Assembly: GCA_017460885.1 (NCBI GenBank)
Contig: JAFUAB010000022.1
Location: forward strand, 103,422 to 167,421
Source: Lachnospiraceae bacterium
GTDB lineage: Bacteria; Bacillota; Clostridia; Lachnospirales; Lachnospiraceae
DNA length: 64,000 nt
Direction of reading: 5' to 3'
In this document: piece by piece, positions 48,492 to 58,717 of the stretch
How the letters are laid out: each line of letters begins with the position of its first letter
Position numbering within the stretch: the stretch's first letter is position 1
Position numbers and translations under genes: made by a program
Notes under the pieces: model-generated
Database searches by the model: none
Seen by the model: the letters and a program-made list of their open reading frames with translations, nothing else
Told to the model about the DNA's origin: nothing

Positions 48492-49865
48492 ATGAATATT
48501 ATTATTGTGGGATGCGGCAACGTGGGATGTACCGTGGCAGAGACCTTGGTTAACGACAAACACAGTATAGTTGTGGTCGACACGGACAAGTCAAAGGTGG
48601 ATCTGCTGACCGATGAGCAGGATGTTCTCGGTGTGGTTGGTGACGGTCTTAACTATCAGGTTCTTCTGAAGGCCGGGATAGAGCATACGGATCTGCTGAT
48701 AGCCACCATGAACTCGGATGAGCAGAATCTCCTTTGCTGTGTGATGGCCAAAAGGTCCGACAGATACTGCCGTACCATTGCTCGGGTCCGGAACCCGGTC
48801 TACAATACCGAGATCAGTTATCTGCGCAGAGAGCTGGGACTTGCGCTGATAATCAATCCCGAGTACATATCTGCAGCGGATATAGCCCGTAAATTCCAAT
48901 ATCCGGATTCCGTAACGGTTGAGACCTTTACCAGAGGGCGTATCGAGCTGCTGCATATGAATGTCGCAGATAACAGTCCGCTGGCAGGCATTACGGTTGG
49001 GACGATCAGAAATAAGTGGAAATGTGATGTTGTGATCTGCGCTGTCAGAAGGCAGGGAGAGGTTTTTATCCCGGGACAGGAGACCGAGCTGAAGGCAGGG
49101 GATGAACTGACTATATCCGCTACTCCCAAGGATGCGTCCGCGTTCTTTAAGAAATCAAAGCTCTACGAGCATCCGATAAAGAGCTGCATCATTGTAGGAA
49201 GCGGAAATGTAGGTTACTATCTGGCCAAAAGACTGACCGATGGCGGGATCAGGACCAAGATTGTGGAATCCGATATCGGACGCTGCGATCTGATGGGAGA
49301 CGAGATTCCCAGGGCGATCATAATTCACGGAGACGGAACCGACGAAAGACTGCTGCTGAGGGAAGGCCTGGGCGGAGTCGGAGCTTTTGCGGCTCTTACG
49401 GGTATAGACGAGGAAAATGTCCTGCTGACTAATTTCGCGATGAGAGTATCTCACGCCAAGACTATCACAAAGCTTAACAGGGTCAATTACAGCGATATCC
49501 TGCACAGCATCAATCCGGAGAATGCCGTATTCCCAAGTATTCTTACGGCCGAATACATTCTCAAATACGCCAGAGCCATGCTCGATGCGGAGAGCAGCTT
49601 CGGCAATGCTTATGAAATACTGGACGGAGACGCTACCATGCTGGAATTCTTTGTCTCGGAGGAGAACGAGGTGACCGGGATGCCGATCTCCCAGCTGCGG
49701 ATGAGAGGACGTACCATAATCTGTGCGATAGCAAGAGATGACAGGATGATGATCCCCACAGGGCGTGATGAGATCAGGGTCGGTGATAATGTGTTTATAC
49801 TGACGCTTGAAAAGGGTATCCGGAGGATATCGGATATCATCGGACACGTTAATACATCCATGTAA
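48492..49865 (+). CDS. trkA: Trk system potassium uptake regulatory subunit TrkA
   Basis: 457 residues in two similar halves, each an RCK_N nucleotide-binding domain plus an RCK_C domain. The Rossmann motifs are GCGNVGCTVAETL (7-19) and GSGNVGYYLAKRL (near 236). VGDGLNYQVLLKAGIE and GDGTDERLLLREGLGGV are the conserved VxGD segments. It binds NAD(H) or ATP/ADP and gates TrkH at the inner membrane. CGGAGATG precedes the ATG. Divergent from trkH, so the two subunits are made from opposite promoters in the same 191-base gap. Confidence 0.95.
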   Translation: MNIIIVGCGNVGCTVAETLVNDKHSIVVVDTDKSKVDLLTDEQDVLGVVGDGLNYQVLLKAGIEHTDLLIATMNSDEQNLLCCVMAKRSDRYCRTIARVRNPVYNTEISYLRRELGLALIINPEYISAADIARKFQYPDSVTVETFTRGRIELLHMNVADNSPLAGITVGTIRNKWKCDVVICAVRRQGEVFIPGQETELKAGDELTISATPKDASAFFKKSKLYEHPIKSCIIVGSGNVGYYLAKRLTDGGIRTKIVESDIGRCDLMGDEIPRAIIIHGDGTDERLLLREGLGGVGAFAALTGIDEENVLLTNFAMRVSHAKTITKLNRVNYSDILHSINPENAVFPSILTAEYILKYARAMLDAESSFGNAYEILDGDATMLEFFVSEENEVTGMPISQLRMRGRTIICAIARDDRMMIPTGRDEIRVGDNVFILTLEKGIRRISDIIGHVNTSM

Positions 49866-49921
49866 TTCCGGACATACCCTTTCCGTTCCATGGTAGATTA
49901 GATCAGTCCTTCCGTAGAGAT

Positions 49922-51610
49922 TCAGCACATATCTTCCAGATAGATCCGGAATTCGTCTGCCGGAAGCGGTTTGGTGAAATAATAGCCCTGCATATATCTG
50001 CATCCTATCTCCTTCAACAGGTCATATTGTGTGGCAAGCTCCACTCCCTCCGCATTTACCGGTACTCCCATATAGTCTGCTATATCCTTGATCAGGTTGA
50101 CGAGACGGTGTATTTTGTCATCCTCGTGGATGGAGGTTACGAACCCCGCGTCCAGTCCGAGGACATCTATCGGCATCGATGTCAGGGATGTAAGGGAAGA
50201 GTAGCCGCTTCCGAAATCATCCATTTCTATCTTAAATCCTATCCGGCGAAGCCTTTCGACAGCATCTATCAGCTGTCTGGTATCGCTCGAATATGCCGAT
50301 TCGGTGATCTCCAGTATCAGATCGGCGCTTGTCAATCCGCATTCGGACAGGTTCCCACGCAGAAAATCGGCAAAATCACTGTCATACAGATTGATACGGG
50401 AGATGTTTACCGACATCGGAACCGAAAGGTTTATTTCCTTATGCCACGCTGCCAGCTGCCGGATCGCCTTGCCTATGACATAATGATCCAGCAGATGTAT
50501 AAGGCCGTTCTGCTCAAATACACTCAGAAAGCTTTTGGGACGTATCATTCCGTAGGTGGGGTGGTTCCATCGTACATACGCCTCAATTCCGCACAGAAGA
50601 GGATCGCTGCCGGAAACATCGTATTTGGGCTGGTAGACGACAATGAACTGTTCCTTTTCCAGTCCTTCGTGTATATCGCTGATCATATGCTCTTCAAAAA
50701 TCGAATGCTCCCTAAGTGACATATCGTAATAGGCGATCGATCTTAAATAATTGCCGCGGAGGGTGTTGCACGCAAATCTGGCGTCAGAGAATCTTTCTTC
50801 CATCGGAAGCTCATGTTCGACCTTGGGATATACTCCGATGCGTATTCTGATATGCAGAGTACGTGACAGGTCTGCAAGTCTGGTCCGGATCAGTTCCGTG
50901 AGTCCGTCGTAGGAAGCATTGTGGGATATATATATAAAGAAACTGTCTGCCTCGCTTCTGCCGGCCAGTCCCTCCGAACCGGAGATGAATTCCCTTATAC
51001 TGTCGGCGATTGTCACAAGTACACGGTCGCCGAAACTGCGGCCGTATATCTCGTTGACCAGATGAAAGTGCTCCACATTCAGGATCACTGCATCCGTTCT
51101 CAGATCGGGATGGTATTTGTCGATCATTTCAGCGTATTTATAAAAGAAGGTTTTGTTGTAGAGTCCCGTCAGCTGATCTCTTTCGTTGCTCTCGATGAAA
51201 TAACGATCCTCGGAAAATTCGATGGTACGGGCTATCCTGGCTTTGATAACGTCGGGATAATTGTATGGCTTTTTGATGAAATCGGATGCGCCGAGATTGA
51301 GAGTCTTTACCTCGGCGTCTTCCTCGGATGTGAGAACTATTATCGGGATATGCCGCAGCTGACCATCCTGCTTCATGGCTTCGATCACTTCAAAGCCGTT
51401 CATTTCCGGCATCATCAGGTCGAGAAGGACAACCGAGACCATACTCCCGTTTTCCTTAAGTGTTTCCAGAGCTTCTACTCCGTTGACGGCATACAGGATA
51501 TGATAGTTGTCCTCGAGCATAGCCCCGAGTATCTCACGGTTGATAAGCTCATCCTCAACGATCAGCACAAACCGCTTGACGCTTTCTCCGTCATTAAATA
51601 TCATCATCAC
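49922..51610 (-). CDS. Response regulator with degenerate GGDEF and EAL domains
   Basis: 562 residues: receiver (about 10-125, VLIVEDELINREIL, phosphoacceptor in VVLLDLMMPE, LTSEE, KKPY), GGDEF-like (about 140-300) and EAL-like (about 305-560). The GGDEF signature reads EADSF, so diguanylate cyclase activity is unlikely. In the EAL domain EAYVRW, VNIS, LEITES, MDDFGSGYSSL, NAEGVE and QGYYFTKP are kept, but the conserved Lys of KxD is Gly (LGLDAGF). Cyclic-di-GMP hydrolysis may be lost or weak; binding remains possible. Single gene, opposite to trkA, starting near 51610 with no obvious partner kinase next to it except the hybrid kinase at 44617. Confidence 0.88.
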   Translation of the reverse strand: MMMIFNDGESVKRFVLIVEDELINREILGAMLEDNYHILYAVNGVEALETLKENGSMVSVVLLDLMMPEMNGFEVIEAMKQDGQLRHIPIIVLTSEEDAEVKTLNLGASDFIKKPYNYPDVIKARIARTIEFSEDRYFIESNERDQLTGLYNKTFFYKYAEMIDKYHPDLRTDAVILNVEHFHLVNEIYGRSFGDRVLVTIADSIREFISGSEGLAGRSEADSFFIYISHNASYDGLTELIRTRLADLSRTLHIRIRIGVYPKVEHELPMEERFSDARFACNTLRGNYLRSIAYYDMSLREHSIFEEHMISDIHEGLEKEQFIVVYQPKYDVSGSDPLLCGIEAYVRWNHPTYGMIRPKSFLSVFEQNGLIHLLDHYVIGKAIRQLAAWHKEINLSVPMSVNISRINLYDSDFADFLRGNLSECGLTSADLILEITESAYSSDTRQLIDAVERLRRIGFKIEMDDFGSGYSSLTSLTSMPIDVLGLDAGFVTSIHEDDKIHRLVNLIKDIADYMGVPVNAEGVELATQYDLLKEIGCRYMQGYYFTKPLPADEFRIYLEDMC

Positions 51611-51907
51611 ACCTCACATGTTTATGCACACGCCGGATCGGCGGATGCATGTCTCACATTCTGATTATACATTACCTGTTCAAACTCATCAATTGTGCCG
51701 TGATAAGTCTGAGCACGAAACGGCACAGTGGGAATTGACAATATATGCTCCCTGTCTGATAATGTGAAAAAGGTGGGTCGGAACTGCCGTTTGTCTTTTG
51801 ACGCCGGAAATGCTCTGATCAGCGTTTCACTAAAGAGAAAGGCTTGTCCGAAACTACCGATAACATACTTGAGACGACGGAATGTCAGGATAATGGGGAG
51901 AGTAATT

Positions 51908-53296
51908 ATGAAGAAAAAAATGATCCGGAGAATGATTTCGACACTGGTCATCACGGCCATGACCGGTATGATGCTTGCGGGCTGCGGGAAAGCAGACAAT
52001 GATGCGGCGGATGCTTCACAGCCCCGGGAGACTGTGAACGAGGAGGCACCGGCAGATGTCTCGACGGATACGGCCGCGGAGGCACCGGAGGATGCTTCCG
52101 CAGACAGCGCGGAGACTTCCTCCGAAATTCCCGGGGCTCCGTATTTTACAAAGGGTGTATATACAAATTATTCGGACGGAGAGGAGAATCTTCCAAGAAC
52201 ATATTTCTATATATTCGGTTCGGAAACCTACGGACGTACCGAGGATGGGGAGCACGGCGGGATCGGACTTGCTTTTGATATGGAGCAGACGGACGGCAGG
52301 GTAGTGTTCCACTTCGGAGGCTCCGACGAGGATTCGGCGGGTACCCTGTTGATCACGGATGTCAGGGATGGTCTGATCTACGGATATTTTGAGGATATGC
52401 CGAAAAGACCGCTTATATTTGAAAGGCTTGATGATGAGGATCCCGACACATTCAGCGGTGAGAACTACGTCAACGGTCCCGAAAACAGCGTTTACCATGA
52501 TGCCAACGGCTGGAGCATCAGATATGATGCAACCAGATTTGAGATCACGCCCGGAGGACCTCAGACATTTATCGTATATACGGGAGAGTCGGCCGGTACC
52601 AATATGATCACGGTAACCTATACGGTCGATAACAAAGCCGAAGCAGCCATCAGAGAGCTGGGCGAGAGCTGGGGAGACAAGACCGAGTATTCGGACGGTC
52701 CGTTCCCGGGAGCGGGCTATGTCAAGGGATACTGGGCGATGCTGGAACCGGAGGAAGGCGGCTCCGGTATGTATGAAACAGCTGTTGCCAGAGATTATAT
52801 GGACGGAGCGATCATTTTTGAACTGACCGGTCATAACGGTGATGATGAAGAGATGAATATGGAGGTTTCCGACCGTATGGCGGGAATAATCGATTCACTT
52901 ACCTGGCAGGTAAATGATTTTGATACCATAATCGATATGCTTTCGGAGGATTACTATTATGCCTATGCCGATATGAGTGAATTCGGAGATGCTCTGCTGA
53001 TAACCGGCTCCGACAAGGTATTTGATAACGGAGACGGGACGATGGCAGCCACGGAAGCCACTGTATACGGATATGGTCTGAATGCCAATATCGTAGAATT
53101 AGGCAGCGTGGCCGGCGGCGGAACCGCCACTCCCCTTGCATGCAAGGATCATGAGCTTTTCTATGGCGGTCATAATTATATGAATAAGGTACACATTGAT
53201 ATGGCCACTTTTGAGCTGTTCACCGACGAGGGTGAGTATTTTGATGAGTATGAGGATGCAACGGTAGTAGAGTTTAAGCCCGCTGTTTCAAAGTAA
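51908..53296 (+). CDS. Lipoprotein of unknown function
   Basis: 462 residues from ATG 51908, with GGGGAG upstream; a longer frame from 51728 has no such support. A lipoprotein signal peptide with lipobox LAGC (Cys near residue 20) is followed by an acidic Ala/Glu/Asp/Ser linker (about 22-70), then a soluble beta-rich region. Segments such as GPENSVYHDANGWSIRYDATRFEI and the ITVTYTVDNKAEAAIREL stretch (residues split here) do not bring a named family to mind. It would sit on the outer face of the membrane. A chemotaxis receptor gene follows after 138 bases with its own promoter. Confidence 0.75.
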   Translation: MKKKMIRRMISTLVITAMTGMMLAGCGKADNDAADASQPRETVNEEAPADVSTDTAAEAPEDASADSAETSSEIPGAPYFTKGVYTNYSDGEENLPRTYFYIFGSETYGRTEDGEHGGIGLAFDMEQTDGRVVFHFGGSDEDSAGTLLITDVRDGLIYGYFEDMPKRPLIFERLDDEDPDTFSGENYVNGPENSVYHDANGWSIRYDATRFEITPGGPQTFIVYTGESAGTNMITVTYTVDNKAEAAIRELGESWGDKTEYSDGPFPGAGYVKGYWAMLEPEEGGSGMYETAVARDYMDGAIIFELTGHNGDDEEMNMEVSDRMAGIIDSLTWQVNDFDTIIDMLSEDYYYAYADMSEFGDALLITGSDKVFDNGDGTMAATEATVYGYGLNANIVELGSVAGGGTATPLACKDHELFYGGHNYMNKVHIDMATFELFTDEGEYFDEYEDATVVEFKPAVSK

Positions 53297-53346
53297 ATAT
53301 AAGAAGTTCCTAACCATAATAAGCTATCCCTTATACCTCAAATGAG

Positions 53347-53376
53347 TTGTTTAAAAAACAAAATATGTGATATAAT
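53347..53376 (+). promoter_or_regulatory. Candidate promoter of chemotaxis receptor gene
   Basis: TATAAT (53371-53376) with a weak TTGTTT 18 bases upstream, about 60 bases before the start codon. Confidence 0.4.
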
Positions 53377-53434
53377 CAATTTCGCTATAAAAACGATTAA
53401 CCTTTTAAGGGAATAACTAGATTGGAGGATTATC

Positions 53435-55516
53435 ATGGCAACTCTTGATGGGAAAACAAAAGCTAATACGGGTGCAGGGGGTGAATCGGCAAAACTGAAT
53501 ATGCGTGTCACACTTATCATGTTTGCACTGCTCCCATTGATCGTAACCTCGCTGGTCATAGGCATAACGACTATCAACCAGAGTAAGAAGGAGATCAAGA
53601 CATATACGCACGATTCACTTGTTCAGGTGGTGACCAATGTCGGCAGCAATTTCGATGCCATGGTCGGTAAGAACCATGAGACTCTTAAGGGATTTGCGAC
53701 GGCGCCCGTTCTCAAGGAGGCTCTTCTTGATCCCACGAATCAGGAAAAGCAGGCTCTGGCACAGCAGTATACGCTGGATTTCTTCGGATCGCTGGAGGGC
53801 TGGGAAGGTCTGTATCTGGCAGACTGGAATTCGCAGGTTCTTACACATCCCTCAGCTCCCGCAATAGGTATGGTGTTGAGAGAGGGAGACAGACTTTCTT
53901 CTCTTCAGAATTCGATCCTGTCTGCAAGCGGCGGGGTATTTAATACCGGCGTTATGGTCAGCCCCGCTTCGGGACAGAACATTATGTCCATATACACTCC
54001 CATTATGGATAACGGCAAGCCTATAGGCTTCTGCGGCGGCGGATTCTATGTACAGAGTATTGCAGAGTCGATATCCAATGTGGATTCACTCAATCTGGAA
54101 AGCGCTTACATATACTTCGTGGATGCCGGAGGTACAATGCTCTATCATCCCAATGAGGAGAAAATAGGTCAGCCCGTAGAGAACGAGGCTGTTACAGGGC
54201 TTGTCGCCGGACTTCAGAACGGTCAGATGCCCGATCCCGACATATTAGAGTACAATTACGGCGGAAAGGTAAAATATGCCGGATATTATATCGGAGCCAA
54301 TGGCGCGTATATCGCAGTACTTACCGCAGATGAGGATGGTGTGCTCTCGGGTGTTAAGATCATCATGATAAGCACCGTGATCATCTGCCTGATATGTATA
54401 GTTGCATTTACCATTATAGCAATGCTTGTAGAACGTCTTATTTCGGTTCCTCTTATCCGGATCTCCGAGTCGCTGGACAGGCTAAGTACCGGAGATGTTA
54501 CCGCAGACTGCTCCGCAACATCGCATATTAAGGAGAGCGTCAGCATAATTCACTCCTTCTATGCATTGAAGAATGCTCTCGGGGGCTCGATGCAGTCAGT
54601 TAAGGCTGCGGCCGGAGAGCTGAACCGCTCCATCATCAGTGTGGACGGTATGACAGGCAGCAATGTTGATTCCATTACCCAGATCAGTACGGCAGTTCAT
54701 GAGGTAGCCGAGACATCTCAGAGCGTTGCGATGAATGCACAGACAATGGCTGAGAAAGCCGCTGAACTCGGTCTGGATGTTGAACAACTCAATGAAAACG
54801 TACAGACCCTGTATGATGCTTCTCAGACCATAAAGAATGCAAACAGTGATGCTACGGAGTGCATGAAGTCGGTTTACGAGGGCTCCAATGAATCGGTAGC
54901 AGCCATGCAGGAGATCAGCAGCAAGATCAACGAGACCAATTCGGCCATCTCCGATATCGGGTCCGCTCTGCAGGCAATTGAATCCATCGCCGCACAGACA
55001 AACCTGCTTTCGCTGAATGCTTCGATAGAGGCAGCCCGTGCGGGAGAGGCAGGACGCGGATTTGCGGTTGTTGCCGATGAGATCAGGAGTCTGGCCGATT
55101 CTTCTGCCGAATCTGCCAAGGAGATCAAGCAGATCATAGAAAACGTGGTAGTGCTTTCTCACGGTACGGTAGAGATATCTAACCGTGTGTTTGATGTGAT
55201 CAGTAAGGAACAGTCAGACATCGAAAAAGCACAGGATAAATTCAATGTGCTGTCGGATTCCGTAGAGGCTTCGATCAATGAGATCGAGACGATTCGCCGT
55301 ATGGCTGGTGCTCTGGATGATATAAAGACCGAGCTTACCAATGCCACATCGGATCTGGGTGCGATCTCAGAAGAGCTCGGTGCTTCGGCAGAAGAGGTTG
55401 CGGCTTCATGCCAGACCGTAACCCAGGCATGCGAAGATACACAGGTTTCCACCACGGAAATGAAGAAGATCAACGAAGACATGAGCGATGCTATTTCGTT
55501 CTTCCAGTTAAACTGA
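53435..55516 (+). CDS. Methyl-accepting chemotaxis protein (dCache-HAMP-MA)
   Basis: 693 residues. A short cytosolic start, a membrane helix (about 23-46), an extracellular double-Cache-type sensor (about 50-300), a second helix (about 308-333, [17 protein letters not shown]), HAMP, and a signalling domain with the conserved hairpin tip [20 protein letters not shown] followed by [23 protein letters not shown] precedes the ATG. The receptor binds a small molecule outside and controls CheA; no other che genes are in the window. A strong terminator follows. Confidence 0.95.
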   Translation: MATLDGKTKANTGAGGESAKLNMRVTLIMFALLPLIVTSLVIGITTINQSKKEIKTYTHDSLVQVVTNVGSNFDAMVGKNHETLKGFATAPVLKEALLDPTNQEKQALAQQYTLDFFGSLEGWEGLYLADWNSQVLTHPSAPAIGMVLREGDRLSSLQNSILSASGGVFNTGVMVSPASGQNIMSIYTPIMDNGKPIGFCGGGFYVQSIAESISNVDSLNLESAYIYFVDAGGTMLYHPNEEKIGQPVENEAVTGLVAGLQNGQMPDPDILEYNYGGKVKYAGYYIGANGAYIAVLTADEDGVLSGVKIIMISTVIICLICIVAFTIIAMLVERLISVPLIRISESLDRLSTGDVTADCSATSHIKESVSIIHSFYALKNALGGSMQSVKAAAGELNRSIISVDGMTGSNVDSITQISTAVHEVAETSQSVAMNAQTMAEKAAELGLDVEQLNENVQTLYDASQTIKNANSDATECMKSVYEGSNESVAAMQEISSKINETNSAISDIGSALQAIESIAAQTNLLSLNASIEAARAGEAGRGFAVVADEIRSLADSSAESAKEIKQIIENVVVLSHGTVEISNRVFDVISKEQSDIEKAQDKFNVLSDSVEASINEIETIRRMAGALDDIKTELTNATSDLGAISEELGASAEEVAASCQTVTQACEDTQVSTTEMKKINEDMSDAISFFQLN

Positions 55517-55575
55517 TGTGATCTCATATTTTGAGAATTTTACGCATTATACATTATGTGCGGCAATTACCGGAG

Positions 55576-55605
55576 AAGAGCAGGATTGATTTCCTGCTCT
55601 TTTTT
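55576..55605 (+). terminator. Terminator of chemotaxis receptor gene
   Basis: AAGAGCAGGA pairs perfectly with TCCTGCTCTT around TTGATT, then a T run. Confidence 0.9.
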
Positions 55606-55648
55606 GAGTAATATTAGTATGTTGTGGCTTGTATACGGGAGAGTTTGC

Positions 55649-58300
55649 GTGACATTGGAAACAGAAAGGAAAACGGCTCAGAAAGAGCTGAAAAATAAGA
55701 AAATACGGGGCATAACGCTTCTGATCGTACTTTCGGTCGTGTTTACGCTCATTGTTTTTAGGGAAGTGGATGAGATCAGCTTCAGATATGATATGGAATC
55801 GCGGATAATGGGAATGGAGAGTGTAAGCGATTCGATCGACGAGGAACTGTGGCTCGGCGAAACCATTGGAAATGATCTGTATGACTATAAAGCATCTTTG
55901 AGGGGAATTGAGGAAACGTTTAATTCAAAGCTGTTGGTATTCGCCGAAGCTCCCGATGGATCCGGACATCACCGGGTCATGTACTCCTCTGAGGATCTGC
56001 CGGAATACCAGACTGCCGAGGAATACGGGATTGATGAGAACATGCTGGCAAACGCCAGGACGATTGAGGAGATGGATGCAGAGACTCTCGCCCGGGACTC
56101 CGACGGAATAGTTGTCGGCATTACTCCCTATATAGTCATTCTGCAGAAAAAAACCGATTCGGCAGTTGGGGAGAGCCTGATCTATGCGTATTTCATTCCT
56201 GTTGTAAAGATGGGATTGATGATGTCGGAACAGACGATCGTGATTTCACTTGTTTTTCTGATGATAGCGATCATGCTGTTTGTGTGGATCTATTCTACAT
56301 ACAAACTGATCTATGAACATTCTTTGAATGAAGAGCAGAGGGAAGCCCTTGGCATCCGGAAAATGATCCGACGGCTTCTCAACGGCGTTGCCGTAGGCGG
56401 TATAGTCATTTTGTTTGTCACGGTTCTGTTCATGTCGCTCTCCAGACTGTTTACCATATATCATCAGGTGGACGACTCTTTTTCAACGCTGTCCAGACGT
56501 CTGAGTGAGAGCAGGATCCAGTCGGAGCATCTGATCGATCTGAGCAAAAAAACATGTGAGAACTATGCTGCAGAGATCGCCGCCGAACTGACCGTCAGTC
56601 CCCAAAAAGCAACCGCTGCGTATCTGCAGGGCAAATGCGACGATTTCGGAGCCGAATATATAATGCTTTTTGATGAGAACGGAAATGAAACGGTCTCAAA
56701 TTCGGGGTATGTGGGAATCAGTCTCGGTACCGATCCTGCGTCCTCAACCTACGACTTCAGAAGGCTGTTAAACGGTGTACCGTCCATTACTCATGGTCTG
56801 ATGACGGATGAGCTGACGGGATTCAGTGGCGTAATGATCGGCGTAAGGATGGGAGAGCCTGAGGCTACCGGCCATTATGGGGCATTATTGATGGCCGTGC
56901 CTGAGGATATGATCTACATCGATACAGACATGGATGCCGGATATATCATGTCCTCGATCGTTTATGACGGGATGGAGGCATTTTCCGTGGATCCCGACAG
57001 CAGGATGATCCTTGCGTCCAGTGACCCCTCACTCGCAGGTAAGAGCGTGACGGCGCTGGGACTGGAGGAAAAGGCATTAAACAGCGGATATCGCGATTCC
57101 TTTGAATTCAACGGGAAGCATTACTACGGGGAATGTGCGGAAATGGACGGAGTTTTGTACTATTACGCGGCAGAGGAGTCTGAGATAGGTAAACATATAA
57201 TCGGATACGCGCTTGGCACCGTGGCTACCTACTTTATGATGATAATGGTGCTTGTGCTGTATATGATGCATGGCTACGGAAGCTTCTTTGAGTACTGGTC
57301 GGGCATCGGCGAGGAGTTAAAGTCCGTAAATACGATCAGGGATGAGAGCGGACGGGATAAGATATCCATAGATCCTTCTGTAAGGTGGAGAACCAATACC
57401 TCGGATTACGGGGTTCTTGCTCCGATCCATGAGGCATATCACGCATTGAATATTTCTCTTGTGGTATGCCTTCTCGGCCTCGGACTGCTTTACCTGACGG
57501 ATACTTCGGATGTGATCAGTCCGATGATCTCTTATGTGTTGCGCGGTACATGGTCCAAGGGATGGAATCTGTTTTCTTTCACCAATATCCTTATTCTGGG
57601 CAGCGAGATTTTTGTCATCGCAACTGTTCTGAATTTTATCATAACGCTGAGTATCAATATTCTGGGTACCAAGGGTGCGACGATCGGACGGCTGCTCCTG
57701 AGTCTGGTGAAATACGCGAGCGTGATCTTTTTCATATATCTGATGCTGCTGAATCTGGGCTTCAATCCAAACGCGCTGCTTGCGTCTCTGGGGCTTATCT
57801 CATTTGCGGTATCACTCGGAGCACAGGATCTGATCAAGGACATTATGGCCGGATTGTCTTCTGTGTTTGAGGGCGAATACCAGGTCGGAGATATAATAGA
57901 GGTAGGCGGCTTCAGGGGAAAGGTTCTGGAGATCGGAGTGCGGACTACCAAGCTGGAGGGACGCGGGGGAAATATACTTATCCTGTCTAACAGCCGTGTC
58001 AGCAATATCGTGAACATGACCCGTATGAATTCCTGGTATCCGCTCGAGCTGCGCGTCGCAAGCGATGATTCGTTTACCGAGGTGGAGGAGCTGCTGAGAA
58101 AAGAGCTCCCGGGAATAGGTGAAAGTATCCCGGAGATCATTACCGGTCCTTTCTATAAGGGTATTACCGGTATGTCGGGAAATATACTTACCATCTCCAT
58201 AATTGCCGAATGCAATGAGGCGGATTATCATCAGGTTCAGCGTTCATTGAACAGTGCTATCCGCGAGATGCTCGACAGGAACGGAGTGAAGCTTATGTAA
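55649..58300 (+). CDS. Large MscS-type mechanosensitive channel with sensor-like N-terminus
   Basis: 883 residues from GTG 55649, which has GGGAGAG seven bases upstream. The longer frame from 55556 would run through the terminator hairpin at 55576, so it is rejected. Layout: helix (about 17-37), an extracellular region, two helices (near 190 and 250), a second extracellular region of about 270 residues with Cache-like features (FGAEYIMLFDENGNETVSN, GYVGISLGTDP), a helix near 520, then five or so helices and the MscS pore and beta domain (ALLASLGLISFAVSLGAQDLIKDIMAGL, FEGEYQVGDIIEVGGFRGKVLEIGVRTTKL). The channel protects against osmotic downshock in the family; here a ligand-sensing role is added by inference. 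The TAA stop abuts a MITE-like element. Confidence 0.85.
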   Translation: MTLETERKTAQKELKNKKIRGITLLIVLSVVFTLIVFREVDEISFRYDMESRIMGMESVSDSIDEELWLGETIGNDLYDYKASLRGIEETFNSKLLVFAEAPDGSGHHRVMYSSEDLPEYQTAEEYGIDENMLANARTIEEMDAETLARDSDGIVVGITPYIVILQKKTDSAVGESLIYAYFIPVVKMGLMMSEQTIVISLVFLMIAIMLFVWIYSTYKLIYEHSLNEEQREALGIRKMIRRLLNGVAVGGIVILFVTVLFMSLSRLFTIYHQVDDSFSTLSRRLSESRIQSEHLIDLSKKTCENYAAEIAAELTVSPQKATAAYLQGKCDDFGAEYIMLFDENGNETVSNSGYVGISLGTDPASSTYDFRRLLNGVPSITHGLMTDELTGFSGVMIGVRMGEPEATGHYGALLMAVPEDMIYIDTDMDAGYIMSSIVYDGMEAFSVDPDSRMILASSDPSLAGKSVTALGLEEKALNSGYRDSFEFNGKHYYGECAEMDGVLYYYAAEESEIGKHIIGYALGTVATYFMMIMVLVLYMMHGYGSFFEYWSGIGEELKSVNTIRDESGRDKISIDPSVRWRTNTSDYGVLAPIHEAYHALNISLVVCLLGLGLLYLTDTSDVISPMISYVLRGTWSKGWNLFSFTNILILGSEIFVIATVLNFIITLSINILGTKGATIGRLLLSLVKYASVIFFIYLMLLNLGFNPNALLASLGLISFAVSLGAQDLIKDIMAGLSSVFEGEYQVGDIIEVGGFRGKVLEIGVRTTKLEGRGGNILILSNSRVSNIVNMTRMNSWYPLELRVASDDSFTEVEELLRKELPGIGESIPEIITGPFYKGITGMSGNILTISIIAECNEADYHQVQRSLNSAIREMLDRNGVKLM

Positions 58301-58453
58301 GGAACTGTAGCGAATTAATTTAGTCATTTCGCTTGTCTGCTCTCCCGATATCTGCATCAGAAAGCCTCGCATAGCCCGCTATGGCTGCGTTTTCTTCTTT
58401 GATATCGAAAAAGCATCCTGCGTGAAATGCCTAAGTAATTCTGCTACAGTTCC
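58301..58453 (+). mobile_element. MITE-like element, copy B (153 bp, intact)
   Basis: Starts GGAACTGTAGCGAATTAA and ends with the near reverse complement (TTCTGCTACAGTTCC), giving terminal inverted repeats of about 33 bases with small differences. Flanked on both sides by TAA (58298-58300, also the stop codon, and 58454-58456), a possible target duplication. No coding capacity. The left half matches 28847. Confidence 0.7.
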
Positions 58454-58531
58454 TAAGTCTTTGCGAAAATTTCTCAGGACTGCGGCATATGACACAAATT
58501 ATCTTTAATTATATTTATACAATGTGGTATA

Positions 58532-58678
58532 TTATAGTGAACGTCAAAAATATTTTGACGTTCACTATAAAGCCTCCGGCAGGATGCGCACGGATTTGCA
58601 GGGGAAATCAATGCTTAGCATAGCAAATCCGGCGCAGTAAACGACGAAAAGTATAAATACTTTTGTCGTTTACTATAA
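58532..58678 (+). mobile_element. Second, unrelated MITE-like element (147 bp)
   Basis: Terminal repeats TTATAGTGAACGTCAAAA and the complement of TTATAGTAAACGACAAAA match at 16 of 18 positions. Each end also folds on itself: 58532-58549 pairs perfectly with 58553-58570, and 58636-58654 with 58657-58674. A middle hairpin, CGGATTTGC..GCAAATCCG, lies between. No ORF. Confidence 0.65.
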
Positions 58679-58717
58679 TTGATGCGGAAACTGTGAACAG
58701 CTAAGGAAGGAAAGGCT

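Noticed and set aside
55556-55648. N-terminal extension of the MscS-type protein
   Set aside because: It would translate through the terminator hairpin of the previous gene and lacks a ribosome site.
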